Below, in pieces: positions 54,301-61,220 of a stretch of 64,000 nucleotides of DNA. Position 1 is the stretch's first letter, and the number at the start of each line of letters is the position of its first letter. The notes beneath the pieces were generated by a model. The model worked only from the letters and a program-made list of their open reading frames with translations, searched no databases and was not told the DNA's origin. The position numbers were made by a program, and so were the translations under genes. Source of the stretch: Flavobacterium shii (GTDB lineage: Bacteria; Bacteroidota; Bacteroidia; Flavobacteriales; Flavobacteriaceae); contig NZ_JAOZEW010000027.1 in assembly GCF_025847235.1 (NCBI RefSeq), forward strand, positions 1-64,000. The letters run 5' to 3'.

Positions 54301-55077
54301 CAAAGGATATAATTGTTTTTTGACAGAGAATTGACCTCCATGTGTCCCATTACTCATTAATGGATGGTGAACAGCGACGATGACCGTTTTGCTTTGGTTT
54401 TTATTTAAAATACTCTCTAATTCATCAAAAAAAGCTTCACGAGTTTTAATATCGCAATTGTCGTTCATTGTTGGGTTATCATCCCAATCTTCTAGAAACC
54501 ATTGACTGTCAATTGTAATTAAGGTTGTTTTTTTGTTTATTTTTAATTCCTCGATTGCGCAGGTTTTTTGCGGTAAGAATGCTTTTTTATCATTTAGATA
54601 TGTAGTTACAAATTTTGATTGGCGTTCCATACCTTTAATTCCGCTATACCAATCGTGATTACCAGGAATAAATATTGTTTTTCCGTTATACCCTTTAGTC
54701 AATTCTAACTGATTTGTTAGTTTTTTTTCAGCAAGAGCTTTTGCTTCGGGATCATCTTTACTCGGGAATCCTTTTGGATAAATATTGTCTCCCAGAAATA
54801 AAAGAGTTGTATTTTTGTTTGAGTTTTCGAGTCTTTTATGTAAAAGCTCCAGCGTTTGTTGTGCTTGTTCTTCATCGGCATTACCAGCATCTCCAACTAA
54901 ATAAAAAGTATGGGCAATTTTTGTAGTATCTGCTACGTTTTGAGAAATAGGATTTTTGACTTCTTTTCCAAATTGTGTGTGATGTGTAGCACAGGATTGA
55001 ATTAAAAATATGGCAGAAATTACAATCAAATATTTGTTAATCTTATTTGTAAAATGATTATCCGAAAACAATTTCAT
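51343..55077 (-). CDS. Lipoprotein with calcineurin-like phosphoesterase, kinase-like region and outer-membrane barrel
   Basis: A 1244-residue protein. Lipoprotein signal with LIQSC (Cys29). Residues 55-370 are a metallophosphoesterase: GDAGNADEEQ, FLGDNIYPKG, PGNHDWYSG, VAVHHPLMSNGTHG, SGHDHNLQ. Residues about 455-660 look like an atypical protein kinase of the FAM20/HipA/CotH type: GGGHQSKSLRI followed by KEYVMRALKK (a G-rich loop and Lys), GDWDRHSDQ (620-628) and PRDRDQAF (646-653) as catalytic-loop and metal-binding motifs. From about 880 a beta-barrel resembling BamA/TamA follows, including GGDYDLRGYRNQRF and a C-terminal RIAFGIGFGF. The phosphoesterase and barrel are recognised Bacteroidota parts; the kinase reading is mine from motif spacing. 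Divergent from the HD/Pycsar-like gene. Confidence 0.85.
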   Translation of the reverse strand: MKLFSDNHFTNKINKYLIVISAIFLIQSCATHHTQFGKEVKNPISQNVADTTKIAHTFYLVGDAGNADEEQAQQTLELLHKRLENSNKNTTLLFLGDNIYPKGFPSKDDPEAKALAEKKLTNQLELTKGYNGKTIFIPGNHDWYSGIKGMERQSKFVTTYLNDKKAFLPQKTCAIEELKINKKTTLITIDSQWFLEDWDDNPTMNDNCDIKTREAFFDELESILNKNQSKTVIVAVHHPLMSNGTHGGQFSVKKQLYPLEQKIPLPVIGSLINLIRKTSGISPQDLQNKTYTLFTKRVKTLLQSQDNVIVVSGHDHNLQYINNSGIKQIISGAGSKSEAAKAVYPNDFSYGGNGYASLTLYKNGDARLAFYGNENNKEKLLFDQNIITVKDTVYHENLPSKFNAITKASIYSPEMTQKSLVHKFLFGQHYRKYYSLPIEATTLSLDTLFGGVKPTREGGGHQSKSLRIVDKDGKEYVMRALKKSASRFLQSVAFKDQFIESQFDKTYAENFLFDFYTTSHPYTPFAVGNLADKIGVSHTNPVLYYIPKQPTLKGFNYNFGDELYMVEERPASNQISLKTFGNPLDIISTDDVMKNIHKDEKYTVDEKEYIKARLFDMLIGDWDRHSDQWRWGVYKDGEKTTYKPIPRDRDQAFTKYDGTLLSLLMHMPALRHMQTFKDDITNVKWFNREPYPQDIAFLKTANEEDWIGQAKYIQENLTDADIDTAFNNLPREVQDETIEDIKHKLKLRKKKLQEYAHEYYRVLQKTVLIVGTDKKDKFIITHKAKDKLDVEVYRIKKSGDELIYTKNFIAGKTKNIWVYGLDDDDVFEVKGDHNSRINIRLIGGQNNDSYIVKNGKRVKIYDFKSKNNTYDLDSKTKVALTDDYQTNLYDYEKVKYNAFSGLPFGGYNPDDGVKLGFIANYTVNKFNQNPYTQKHILRANYFFATSGYELIYDGHFPRVLGKWDFDIQSVLTSPNFTINYFGFGNETVNNDKELGMDYNRVRLRTFKVSPSIKKIGKYGSEINFSTTFERLKVEETNNRLINVPGIVNPEVFESQQYAGATVKYSYENYDLPSFPSMGFGFSVAGSWKTNLDNTKQNFPTLESKINFNHKIDSNGKVVFATIIKSKILFNNNFEFYQGATLGGDYDLRGYRNQRFLGNQSFYQSSDIRWSLGSIRKSIIPMSYGILGGFDYGRVWLNGEDSEKWHQSVGGGLWLSGLNVVTARITYFKSMDERARIAFGIGFGF

Positions 55078-55096
55078 AATTTAGTAGTATAAAAAT

Positions 55097-56284
55097 ATGT
55101 TTATGACCCTATTAGAGCAGTCCGAAGATTTTGTTTATAACTTACTCAAAGATAAACTTTCTATTTTATATTCATACCATAATTTCAGCCACACTACAGA
55201 TGTTGTATGTGCAGTAAAAGAGTTATGTGATAATGAAAATGTAAGCGATCAGGACAAAGAGATGCTTTTGGTGGCTGCTTGGTTTCATGATACAGGGTAT
55301 ATTAATGGCTCTGAAAATCATGAAAAAGAGAGTATTAAAATCGCAACCGATTTTTTTAAAGATAAAAATAAGCCTTCAGATTTCTTAGATAAAGTATCCA
55401 GTTTAATTGCGGCAACAGCTAAGTATTATGAGCCAAAAACGCATTTGGAGAGGATAATTAAGGATGCCGATTTTGTACATATTATCAGCGATGAGTATGT
55501 ATCTACTTGTGAACTTTTACGATTAGAATGGAAAAACACCGAGAATAAACTGTTTTCAAATAAAGATTGGGCAATATTAAATCTGGATTTCTTAGAAAAT
55601 AAACATCAATTTTATACAGATTATGCTAAAGCAAATTGGCAACCCTTAAAAGAGAAGAATTTAAAACGGATTCATAAAAAAATAAATAAGCAAGATTCAA
55701 AAATGGCAGATGAGCTGAATAATGTTCCTAAAAAGAAGAAGGATAAAGTAGAAAAACCGGATCGAGGTATCGATACTCTTTTTAGAGTAACATTGGGTAA
55801 TCATACCCGATTAAGCGGAATAGCCGATAGTAAAGCCAATATTTTATTATCTGTAAATGCTATTATAATTTCGATAGCACTATCTACAATTATTCCAAAA
55901 TTAGATAGTCCTAAGAATGCGCATTTAGTGATTCCAACTTTTATAATGCTTATATCTAGTGTTATAACAATTATTTTTGCAATACTTTCTACAAGACCAA
56001 AAGTAACAACCGGAGTCTTTACCAGAGAAGATATCGAAGCCAAAAAGATTAATCTATTGTTTTTTGGGAATTTCTATAAAATGCCTTTGCATGAATATGA
56101 GTGGGCAATGAATGAATTGATGAAAGATAAAGATTATTTATATGGGACTATGATTAAAGATTTATACTATCTTGGGATAGTACTAGAACGAAAATACCGT
56201 TTACTACGTGTTGCTTACAATCTTTTTATGATTGGTATTATCATTACGGTATTGGCATTTGTAATTGCTTTTAGAACGCTTTAG
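55097..56284 (+). CDS. HD phosphohydrolase fused to a Pycsar-type transmembrane effector domain
   Basis: A 395-residue protein. Residues 1-190 are an HD domain with all metal ligands: H32 in HNFSH, H64-D65 in AAWFHDTGY, H75 in NHEKES and Asp in KDADFVHI near 125. A basic linker (about 188-222) leads to the Pycsar effector domain (DUF5706, about 223-395) with its hallmark HTRLSGIADSKANILLSVNA (236-255), two membrane helices after it (about 250-298) and a third at the C-terminus (370-392). In Pycsar defence such domains respond to cCMP or cUMP and damage the membrane. No pyrimidine cyclase gene is nearby. The start is ATG at 55097, or Met3. Confidence 0.88.
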   Translation: MFMTLLEQSEDFVYNLLKDKLSILYSYHNFSHTTDVVCAVKELCDNENVSDQDKEMLLVAAWFHDTGYINGSENHEKESIKIATDFFKDKNKPSDFLDKVSSLIAATAKYYEPKTHLERIIKDADFVHIISDEYVSTCELLRLEWKNTENKLFSNKDWAILNLDFLENKHQFYTDYAKANWQPLKEKNLKRIHKKINKQDSKMADELNNVPKKKKDKVEKPDRGIDTLFRVTLGNHTRLSGIADSKANILLSVNAIIISIALSTIIPKLDSPKNAHLVIPTFIMLISSVITIIFAILSTRPKVTTGVFTREDIEAKKINLLFFGNFYKMPLHEYEWAMNELMKDKDYLYGTMIKDLYYLGIVLERKYRLLRVAYNLFMIGIIITVLAFVIAFRTL

Positions 56285-56285
56285 C

Positions 56286-58655
56286 TTAATTTAGTTCATC
56301 TAATAAATCCTGATATGTGATTTTTTTAGCCGGTAAAACGTTATTTATAACTTTTACACGAATAGCTCTTAACCCAGATACACCTTGTAAATCTTCTACT
56401 TCAAATTGCTCTATTTGTGGTTCAAGTATTTTCTTAAACTGTAAATATTTAACGTATTTTAAGTACTCAGCCTCTTCACTGGCATGGGAATATACAATTG
56501 TTATTTTTTCTTTTTCGGTAATACGTTCTTGTGAGTTTTTGATGTGAGCTTTATCGATACGTTTTTTTACAACTTCATATCTTGCATTATAAGTTCCATC
56601 TACATCAAAACGTTTTTCATCCATTCGGAAGCGAATAGAAATAGGGGAGCTAAATACTAAAATTAATGATGTAACATCTAGCTCGTAAGGCAATGAAGCT
56701 TTAAGCTGATGATGTTCCAATTCCATTTCGCATAATGTTTGTAATTGCCACAATCTTAAATTGTGCAAATACATTATATCAAATGGTTTTGTAGGCGCTA
56801 TCGAAGCCCCGATATATAAGTTATGTTCTACACCATCAGTTTTAAATCGCTCATAGTAATGAGGATATATTTGTTGTGCTTCAATTTGTTTTTTGTCCAG
56901 AATAGCAGCTAGTTTTTTATTGATAATAGACATTGCATTATCAAATTTCTTTCTTTCCTGATAAAATAAACCAGATTTCTCGTCTAGACTTTTAAAGTAT
57001 TTTTGTTCCAGTTTTTCGGCTTTCGAATTGCTTTTCGTATTTTTTAAAATTGGATGAATTTCATCTTCAATATAACGTTGGATATGTTGTTCCGAATCTG
57101 CTTTTAATGGAGAATCAAGTTCTTCGAGAAGTGATTGTAATTCGAATTTTCGCTGTTCTAAAAGAATTAGATTTGAATTTTCTTTTTGATTATCAAAAAT
57201 TTGCAAAAGCATTTCCAATTGATTTTTTAAATCATGCTTTACAGTTTCATTTCGATGTTCGGATGAGCCTTTAATGTCAATTTGCCCATATAAAGGGAAA
57301 ACTTCTTTGAATACAATCTCTTTAAAAATATAATCTTTTGTGTGATTGTTGCTTTGAAAATATTTTTCGGATTCTCTTCTAAATTTCCAGTAAACACTCG
57401 GATGGATAGTAGTATATTCTCGTTGAATTACTGCTTCAATCTGATGTTGCATATCGGTATTGTATCTTTCTATCGTATCTATTAAATACGGTAGAAATAA
57501 ATCTAACTTAGTTGCATTTATAGTATTAAGTACTCTTGGATTTGAAGAAACTAACTCTATAACTCCCAATAAAACATTGTCTTTCATAACAGGAGCAAAA
57601 ATACAACTGCTGATGTTTTGACTTCGCAGGAGTTCACCAAGTTTTACATTCTCATTTTGTTCTATAAATTTCTCCACATTCGAAATTATTAAAGGTTCTT
57701 TATTCTCTAACAGGTTTTCAAATGAACAACCAAATAATGCGTTTTTACAATCCATTTCATGGCTAAAAGGCAATAGAAAACTAGTTAACTCTCTATCATC
57801 TTCTAGTTGATGTGGTTTTATGAATTTTTCTTGTTCGGAATTGTAAATTAAGAAGCCAACTTTAAGATCTGGGATTTTAAAAATAGATCTAAATATACTT
57901 TCAATATCTTTACCGGTAGTCGCTTTTTTGGTATCTGATTTTAATAAATTACTTTTTAAATTGGAAATCGCATTCTCTGTTGTAGCATCAAATAAAATAA
58001 TAATACCAAAACCTTTTAAAATCCAGCTTCCTACCGGGAATTTTTCTTTCCATAAGGTAATATCATCATAATTATCTATTAATAAATCGATGTCTTCCTG
58101 TGTTAGTTTTGGAGCAATTTCAGTAGGAATTATTTCTAAAAAATCGGCATTATATAAAATACGGTAATGATTTAAGATTCCATCAGAATCTGGAATATCA
58201 TAGAAAAAAGGCTTGTTGAAATCAATATTCTGTTTGTAATATATAGCCAATATTAAGCAACAATTACTGATGTAAAATTGCTGATCATCAAAATCACGAA
58301 TAGTTATGTCAAAATTTGTTCCGGCATCCTTCAGGATTTTTTTGAATCTTTCTGTATAGTTAAATGTAAAGTTCTGAAACGGAATCGTAACAGCTTTAAT
58401 TTCGTTATTTGTTAATGCAGTTGGGAATAAATCTGCTAATAAATGATTGATTAAAGTTTCATGTTTTTTAATCACCGAGAAGTCTTCAATCCCGGTTCTG
58501 AATTCTGGAATGTTTTCTACTTCCTTTAAAAGTGCCTTCGCATAATTTGAGCGGTAATCAATATCTGATTGCGCAATTTCTTCTAAAGATTGAATAAGCT
58601 TATGGAATGAAATCAGTGTTTTAAACGGACTTTCATTGAATAAATGATATTTCAT
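56286..58655 (-). CDS. Large GAF-domain protein of unknown function
   Basis: The 789 residues include a helical N-terminal half (1-240), a GAF domain (about 250-400: EKFIKPHQLEDDRELTSFLLPF, ISSCIFAPVMKDNVLLGVIELVSS), and a long helical C-terminal half with coiled-coil-like stretches (about 480-600). It has no signal peptide, histidine kinase or cyclase domain, so it looks like a cytoplasmic ligand-responsive adaptor. Its stop codon is one base from the stop of the HD/Pycsar-type gene (convergent). The TAATTTTG box lies 23 bases upstream. It is known to me only as a conserved Flavobacteriia protein. Confidence 0.82.
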   Translation of the reverse strand: MKYHLFNESPFKTLISFHKLIQSLEEIAQSDIDYRSNYAKALLKEVENIPEFRTGIEDFSVIKKHETLINHLLADLFPTALTNNEIKAVTIPFQNFTFNYTERFKKILKDAGTNFDITIRDFDDQQFYISNCCLILAIYYKQNIDFNKPFFYDIPDSDGILNHYRILYNADFLEIIPTEIAPKLTQEDIDLLIDNYDDITLWKEKFPVGSWILKGFGIIILFDATTENAISNLKSNLLKSDTKKATTGKDIESIFRSIFKIPDLKVGFLIYNSEQEKFIKPHQLEDDRELTSFLLPFSHEMDCKNALFGCSFENLLENKEPLIISNVEKFIEQNENVKLGELLRSQNISSCIFAPVMKDNVLLGVIELVSSNPRVLNTINATKLDLFLPYLIDTIERYNTDMQHQIEAVIQREYTTIHPSVYWKFRRESEKYFQSNNHTKDYIFKEIVFKEVFPLYGQIDIKGSSEHRNETVKHDLKNQLEMLLQIFDNQKENSNLILLEQRKFELQSLLEELDSPLKADSEQHIQRYIEDEIHPILKNTKSNSKAEKLEQKYFKSLDEKSGLFYQERKKFDNAMSIINKKLAAILDKKQIEAQQIYPHYYERFKTDGVEHNLYIGASIAPTKPFDIMYLHNLRLWQLQTLCEMELEHHQLKASLPYELDVTSLILVFSSPISIRFRMDEKRFDVDGTYNARYEVVKKRIDKAHIKNSQERITEKEKITIVYSHASEEAEYLKYVKYLQFKKILEPQIEQFEVEDLQGVSGLRAIRVKVINNVLPAKKITYQDLLDELN

Positions 58656-58677
58656 CGGAGTATTATTTATTGGAATG

Positions 58678-58685
58678 CAAAATTA
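58678..58685 (-). promoter_or_regulatory. -7 promoter box TAATTTTG for the GAF-domain gene
   Basis: TAnnTTTG on the minus strand, 22 bases between it and the ATG. Confidence 0.6.
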
Positions 58686-58730
58686 CTAATAAACAGGGTT
58701 TAAGCAGTCAGTTTTTGGTTTTATTTTAAT

Positions 58731-58768
58731 CAAAAGCCCCAATTACATATGCAATTGGGGCTTTGATT
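58731..58768 (-). terminator. Rho-independent terminator after the nucleoid-associated protein gene
   Basis: The arms AAAGCCCCAATT/AATTGGGGCTTT (58733-58744 and 58753-58764), perfect over 12 bases, T run on the minus strand. Confidence 0.92.
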
Positions 58769-58801
58769 TTAAGTAAGTGTAAAATTGAAAAAGAACAAAA
58801 A

Positions 58802-59860
58802 CTAGCTCTTTTCTTCTTTATTGAAGTAAACTAAATAGTAATACATTTGTTTCTCTTCATCCCAACCTTTTTCTACAAACTTCTCAGCACTTTCTGGATT
58901 GATAAAATCCATCTTGATTTGGATATGTGTGTCTAGATTGATAACATTTTTAATTGATTTTCTTGCATCACTTACCGCAGCGTTGGCAATAGGGAAGGAG
59001 GTAATATCTTCGATACTGTATTTTTCTCCCTTATCAACTTTATAGTTTTTAAACTCCGGAATTAAATCTGGATTGTCTAATACTTCATTCAAAAAGTTAG
59101 TTTCTTCGAACTGATCATTTTTTGCAAAATAATTCACAGATCTGTTCATGAACATTACTTCTTCTTTTTTATCTTCTGCCGGAAGAACTACATCTTTTGC
59201 AAAGTTCTGACAGAATTTTAAGTATTTTTTAGTAATAAAGTTTTCATCTTCAAATGCATCAACAGATAAAAAATGCTCTAACCAGTAACGCGCATCATAA
59301 CGGTTACTATCTACAGTTAAAATTTTATATCCTTCTTCTTTTTTGTAATTAAAAATCAGACATCCTTTATCAAGCTTGTTAAGGTTTATACCTTGCTGCA
59401 ATATCATTTCAAGGTTACTGTCTTTTTCTTCAAACTGTAAAAAGTCTGCTTGTAATTCACTTTTAAAAATTCCAATTGCATCTACAACATTATTGTCGAT
59501 ACTTAAGTTGGTTAAATACGTTACATAAACCTCACCGTTTTTAATGTGTGGATGGTTTGATTGTTCGTATAAATGTGTGGTAATCCTTTTTGAAACTTCC
59601 TGTAAATTTCCTGGATTATCAAAAATCTCAGTAGCATATTTAAACATGTCGTTATAATCCAAATCGACTTCATGTGCAAACTGGTAATAGTTTTCTTCTT
59701 TTTCTCTAAAAGGTTTAAAGAAGTATTCTTTTATCAATGGAACAATTTCATCATTTAAGTTAAATGGTTGGTCTGATAAAAAAATAGCTTCGTTTCTGCT
59801 CTTGTTTCCTACGCGGTGAATCGCAAGCGTGTCGATGTGGGTGTTGAAAAGGTTTATCAT
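58802..59860 (-). CDS. Nucleoid-associated protein (NdpA/YejK family)
   Basis: The 352-residue cytoplasmic protein matches the 37-kDa nucleoid-associated family: N-terminal INLFNTHIDTLAIHRVGNK, a central HIKNGEVYVTYLTNLSIDN near 105, DKGCLIFNY near 163, and a C-terminal IQIKMDFINPESAEKFVEKGWDEEKQMYYYLVYFNKEEK region. It binds nucleoid DNA in other species, with little known about mechanism. A terminator follows. No promoter of the usual type was seen. Confidence 0.88.
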   Translation of the reverse strand: MINLFNTHIDTLAIHRVGNKSRNEAIFLSDQPFNLNDEIVPLIKEYFFKPFREKEENYYQFAHEVDLDYNDMFKYATEIFDNPGNLQEVSKRITTHLYEQSNHPHIKNGEVYVTYLTNLSIDNNVVDAIGIFKSELQADFLQFEEKDSNLEMILQQGINLNKLDKGCLIFNYKKEEGYKILTVDSNRYDARYWLEHFLSVDAFEDENFITKKYLKFCQNFAKDVVLPAEDKKEEVMFMNRSVNYFAKNDQFEETNFLNEVLDNPDLIPEFKNYKVDKGEKYSIEDITSFPIANAAVSDARKSIKNVINLDTHIQIKMDFINPESAEKFVEKGWDEEKQMYYYLVYFNKEEKS

Positions 59861-59881
59861 TTTTTTAAGGTGCTTAGTGGG

Positions 59882-59925
59882 AAAGGTTTAAAGTAGTAGC
59901 AAAGGTTCAAAGGAACAAAGGTTTA
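59882..59925. repeat. AAAGGTTC-type short repeats downstream of the four-helix-bundle gene
   Basis: GAAAGGTTTAAAG, then CAAAGGTTCAAAGG, then CAAAGGTTTAG: three AAAGGTT units in 44 bases. On the far side of the gene (60357-60393) the complement of the same words occurs (CTCTGAACCTTT, GGACCTTTGGACC), so the gene is flanked by imperfect inverted repeats. Confidence 0.7.
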
Positions 59926-60282
59926 GTTTCGTTCTTTTATTTTTCGAATAAATGAGCCTAACATTCGTTCTATTTCTTTGCTTTCTCCATTTATTTTGTG
60001 AAATTGAATTTCGTTTATGTATTTTAAATTGAATGAGATTTCAAGCTGAGTCTGTATTTCGAATAATGATGAAATTGAGATATTTAAGAAACGCAAATAA
60101 TCATTATTTCCATTTCGACCATATCCTTCAGCTATATTACTGGGTATTGATATTGAACTCCTACGAATTTGTGAAGTTAAACCATAAATTTCTTCTTTGG
60201 GGAATGAACTTGCAAGCTGATAGATTTCGGTAACTAATGCCATTGATTTTTGCCAAATCAAAAGGTCTCTAAAAGTATTCAT
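59923..60282 (-). CDS. Four-helix-bundle protein (S23/Avd-like family)
   Basis: The 119-residue protein is all-helical and basic. It follows the 23S rRNA intervening-sequence-encoded protein family: FRDLLIWQKSMALVTEIYQL, FPKEEIYGLTSQIRRSSISIPSNIAEGYGR, and a leucine-rich C-terminal helix. Such proteins form pentamers and bind nucleic acid; relatives accompany retron-like diversity-generating elements. Here it is free-standing, not in rRNA, and bracketed by short repeats. Confidence 0.88.
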   Translation of the reverse strand: MNTFRDLLIWQKSMALVTEIYQLASSFPKEEIYGLTSQIRRSSISIPSNIAEGYGRNGNNDYLRFLNISISSLFEIQTQLEISFNLKYINEIQFHKINGESKEIERMLGSFIRKIKERN

Positions 60283-60356
60283 AGATTTATATTTAACAGG
60301 TAAATATAAAGAAAGAATATTCTTGATTTTTTAAAATCGTAAGATTTAAAAAAAAA

Positions 60357-60393
60357 CCTCTGAACCTTTATTACTTAGGACCTTTGGACCTCT
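60357..60393. repeat. AAGGTTC-type short repeats upstream of the four-helix-bundle gene
   Basis: CCTCTGAACCTTTATTACTT followed by AGGACCTTTGGACCTC. It matches the 59882-59925 block in inverted orientation. Confidence 0.65.
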
Positions 60394-60399
60394 TTTTAA

Positions 60400-60939
60400 C
60401 TAATTCCAATTCTCTTCAAATCCATAATCTTCAAAACTATCGTCTCCTTCGAACATATCTAAATCATCTTGATCAAGATCATCTTCAAATTCACCGTATA
60501 TATCATCGTGCATATCTGCTTCGAAGTTTTTCTCGCCAGAGTCATCAGGCATTTCACCATGAGAGAAAATAGTTTCTGGGTAAGTATTACCAATAACCTG
60601 ATCTTCTATTGCGGCTAATTCAACCAAAAAAGTCCACATATGAATAAAATCGTAGACATATATAATTTTAGTATTCTCTTTATCTAATATATCCGATAGA
60701 GTATAATCACTCATCGTTTTTTGTTCACCAAGAACATCTCCGGTATCAAAAAGTGGAATTTCATCCTCTTGATTCCAAGTTTCATCGCAGGTATAAAATG
60801 AAGCTACTTCCATTCCGTCAAAACCAAAAGAATTGAAGATGGCGTTGTGTAAATCTTCTAAAGTATCTTCTTCAAGAATTGCTATATCTCTAAAAATATC
60901 TTCTTCTGCATCTAGAATTACTCTAAATTTATAAACCAT
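60400..60939 (-). CDS. Plasmid pRiA4b ORF-3-like (IS1096 passenger TnpR) family protein
   Basis: The 179-residue cytoplasmic protein has the family's start VYKFRVILDAEEDIFRDIAI, the helix LEDLHNAIFNSFGFDG near 28, a segment ASFYTCDETWNQEDEIPLFD near 46, and IIYVYDFIHMWTFLVEL near 91, ending in a long Asp/Glu-rich tail (from about 130). The name derives from genes linked to mobile elements, but chromosomal copies are common in Bacteroidota and no transposon borders are visible here. Its function is unknown. It has its own TATATTTG box 46 bases upstream. Confidence 0.85.
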   Translation of the reverse strand: MVYKFRVILDAEEDIFRDIAILEEDTLEDLHNAIFNSFGFDGMEVASFYTCDETWNQEDEIPLFDTGDVLGEQKTMSDYTLSDILDKENTKIIYVYDFIHMWTFLVELAAIEDQVIGNTYPETIFSHGEMPDDSGEKNFEADMHDDIYGEFEDDLDQDDLDMFEGDDSFEDYGFEENWN

Positions 60940-60984
60940 AACTTAACTTTTTTTTTGTTTTTTATTGCTACTAAAAAGCAAGTG

Positions 60985-60992
60985 CAAATATA
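60985..60992 (-). promoter_or_regulatory. -7 promoter box TATATTTG for the pRiA4b ORF-3-like gene
   Basis: TAnnTTTG on the minus strand, 45 bases between it and the ATG. Confidence 0.55.
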
Positions 60993-61132
60993 CTCGATAA
61001 TTATTATTTTACAACGAAATAAAACTTTATTGTATTTTGGAAAGCCACATATTTATCCATATTATAGTTAAAAAGTATGTGGTTAGTTTTTATGAATTAC
61101 TACTGATTTTTATTCTAAGCTCCTGTATGTTA

Positions 61133-61177
61133 TAATAAAAAACCGTTGTAAAAAACTTTCACAACGGTTTAAAAAAA
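61133..61177 (-). terminator. Terminator after the efflux permease gene
   Basis: The arms AAACCGTTGT/ACAACGGTTT (61140-61149 and 61161-61170), A/T runs on both sides, 44 bases beyond the stop codon. Confidence 0.88.
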
Positions 61178-61220
61178 TATTTAAAAATAAACTCAAATCG
61201 TTTATTTAATGTTTCACATA

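Noticed and set aside
55097-56284. Complete Pycsar defence operon
   Set aside because: Only the effector-like domain is present; no pyrimidine cyclase gene was found on either side within the window.
60400-60939. IS1096-type passenger name taken as evidence for a transposon
   Set aside because: No transposase, terminal inverted repeats or target duplication are visible around this gene.
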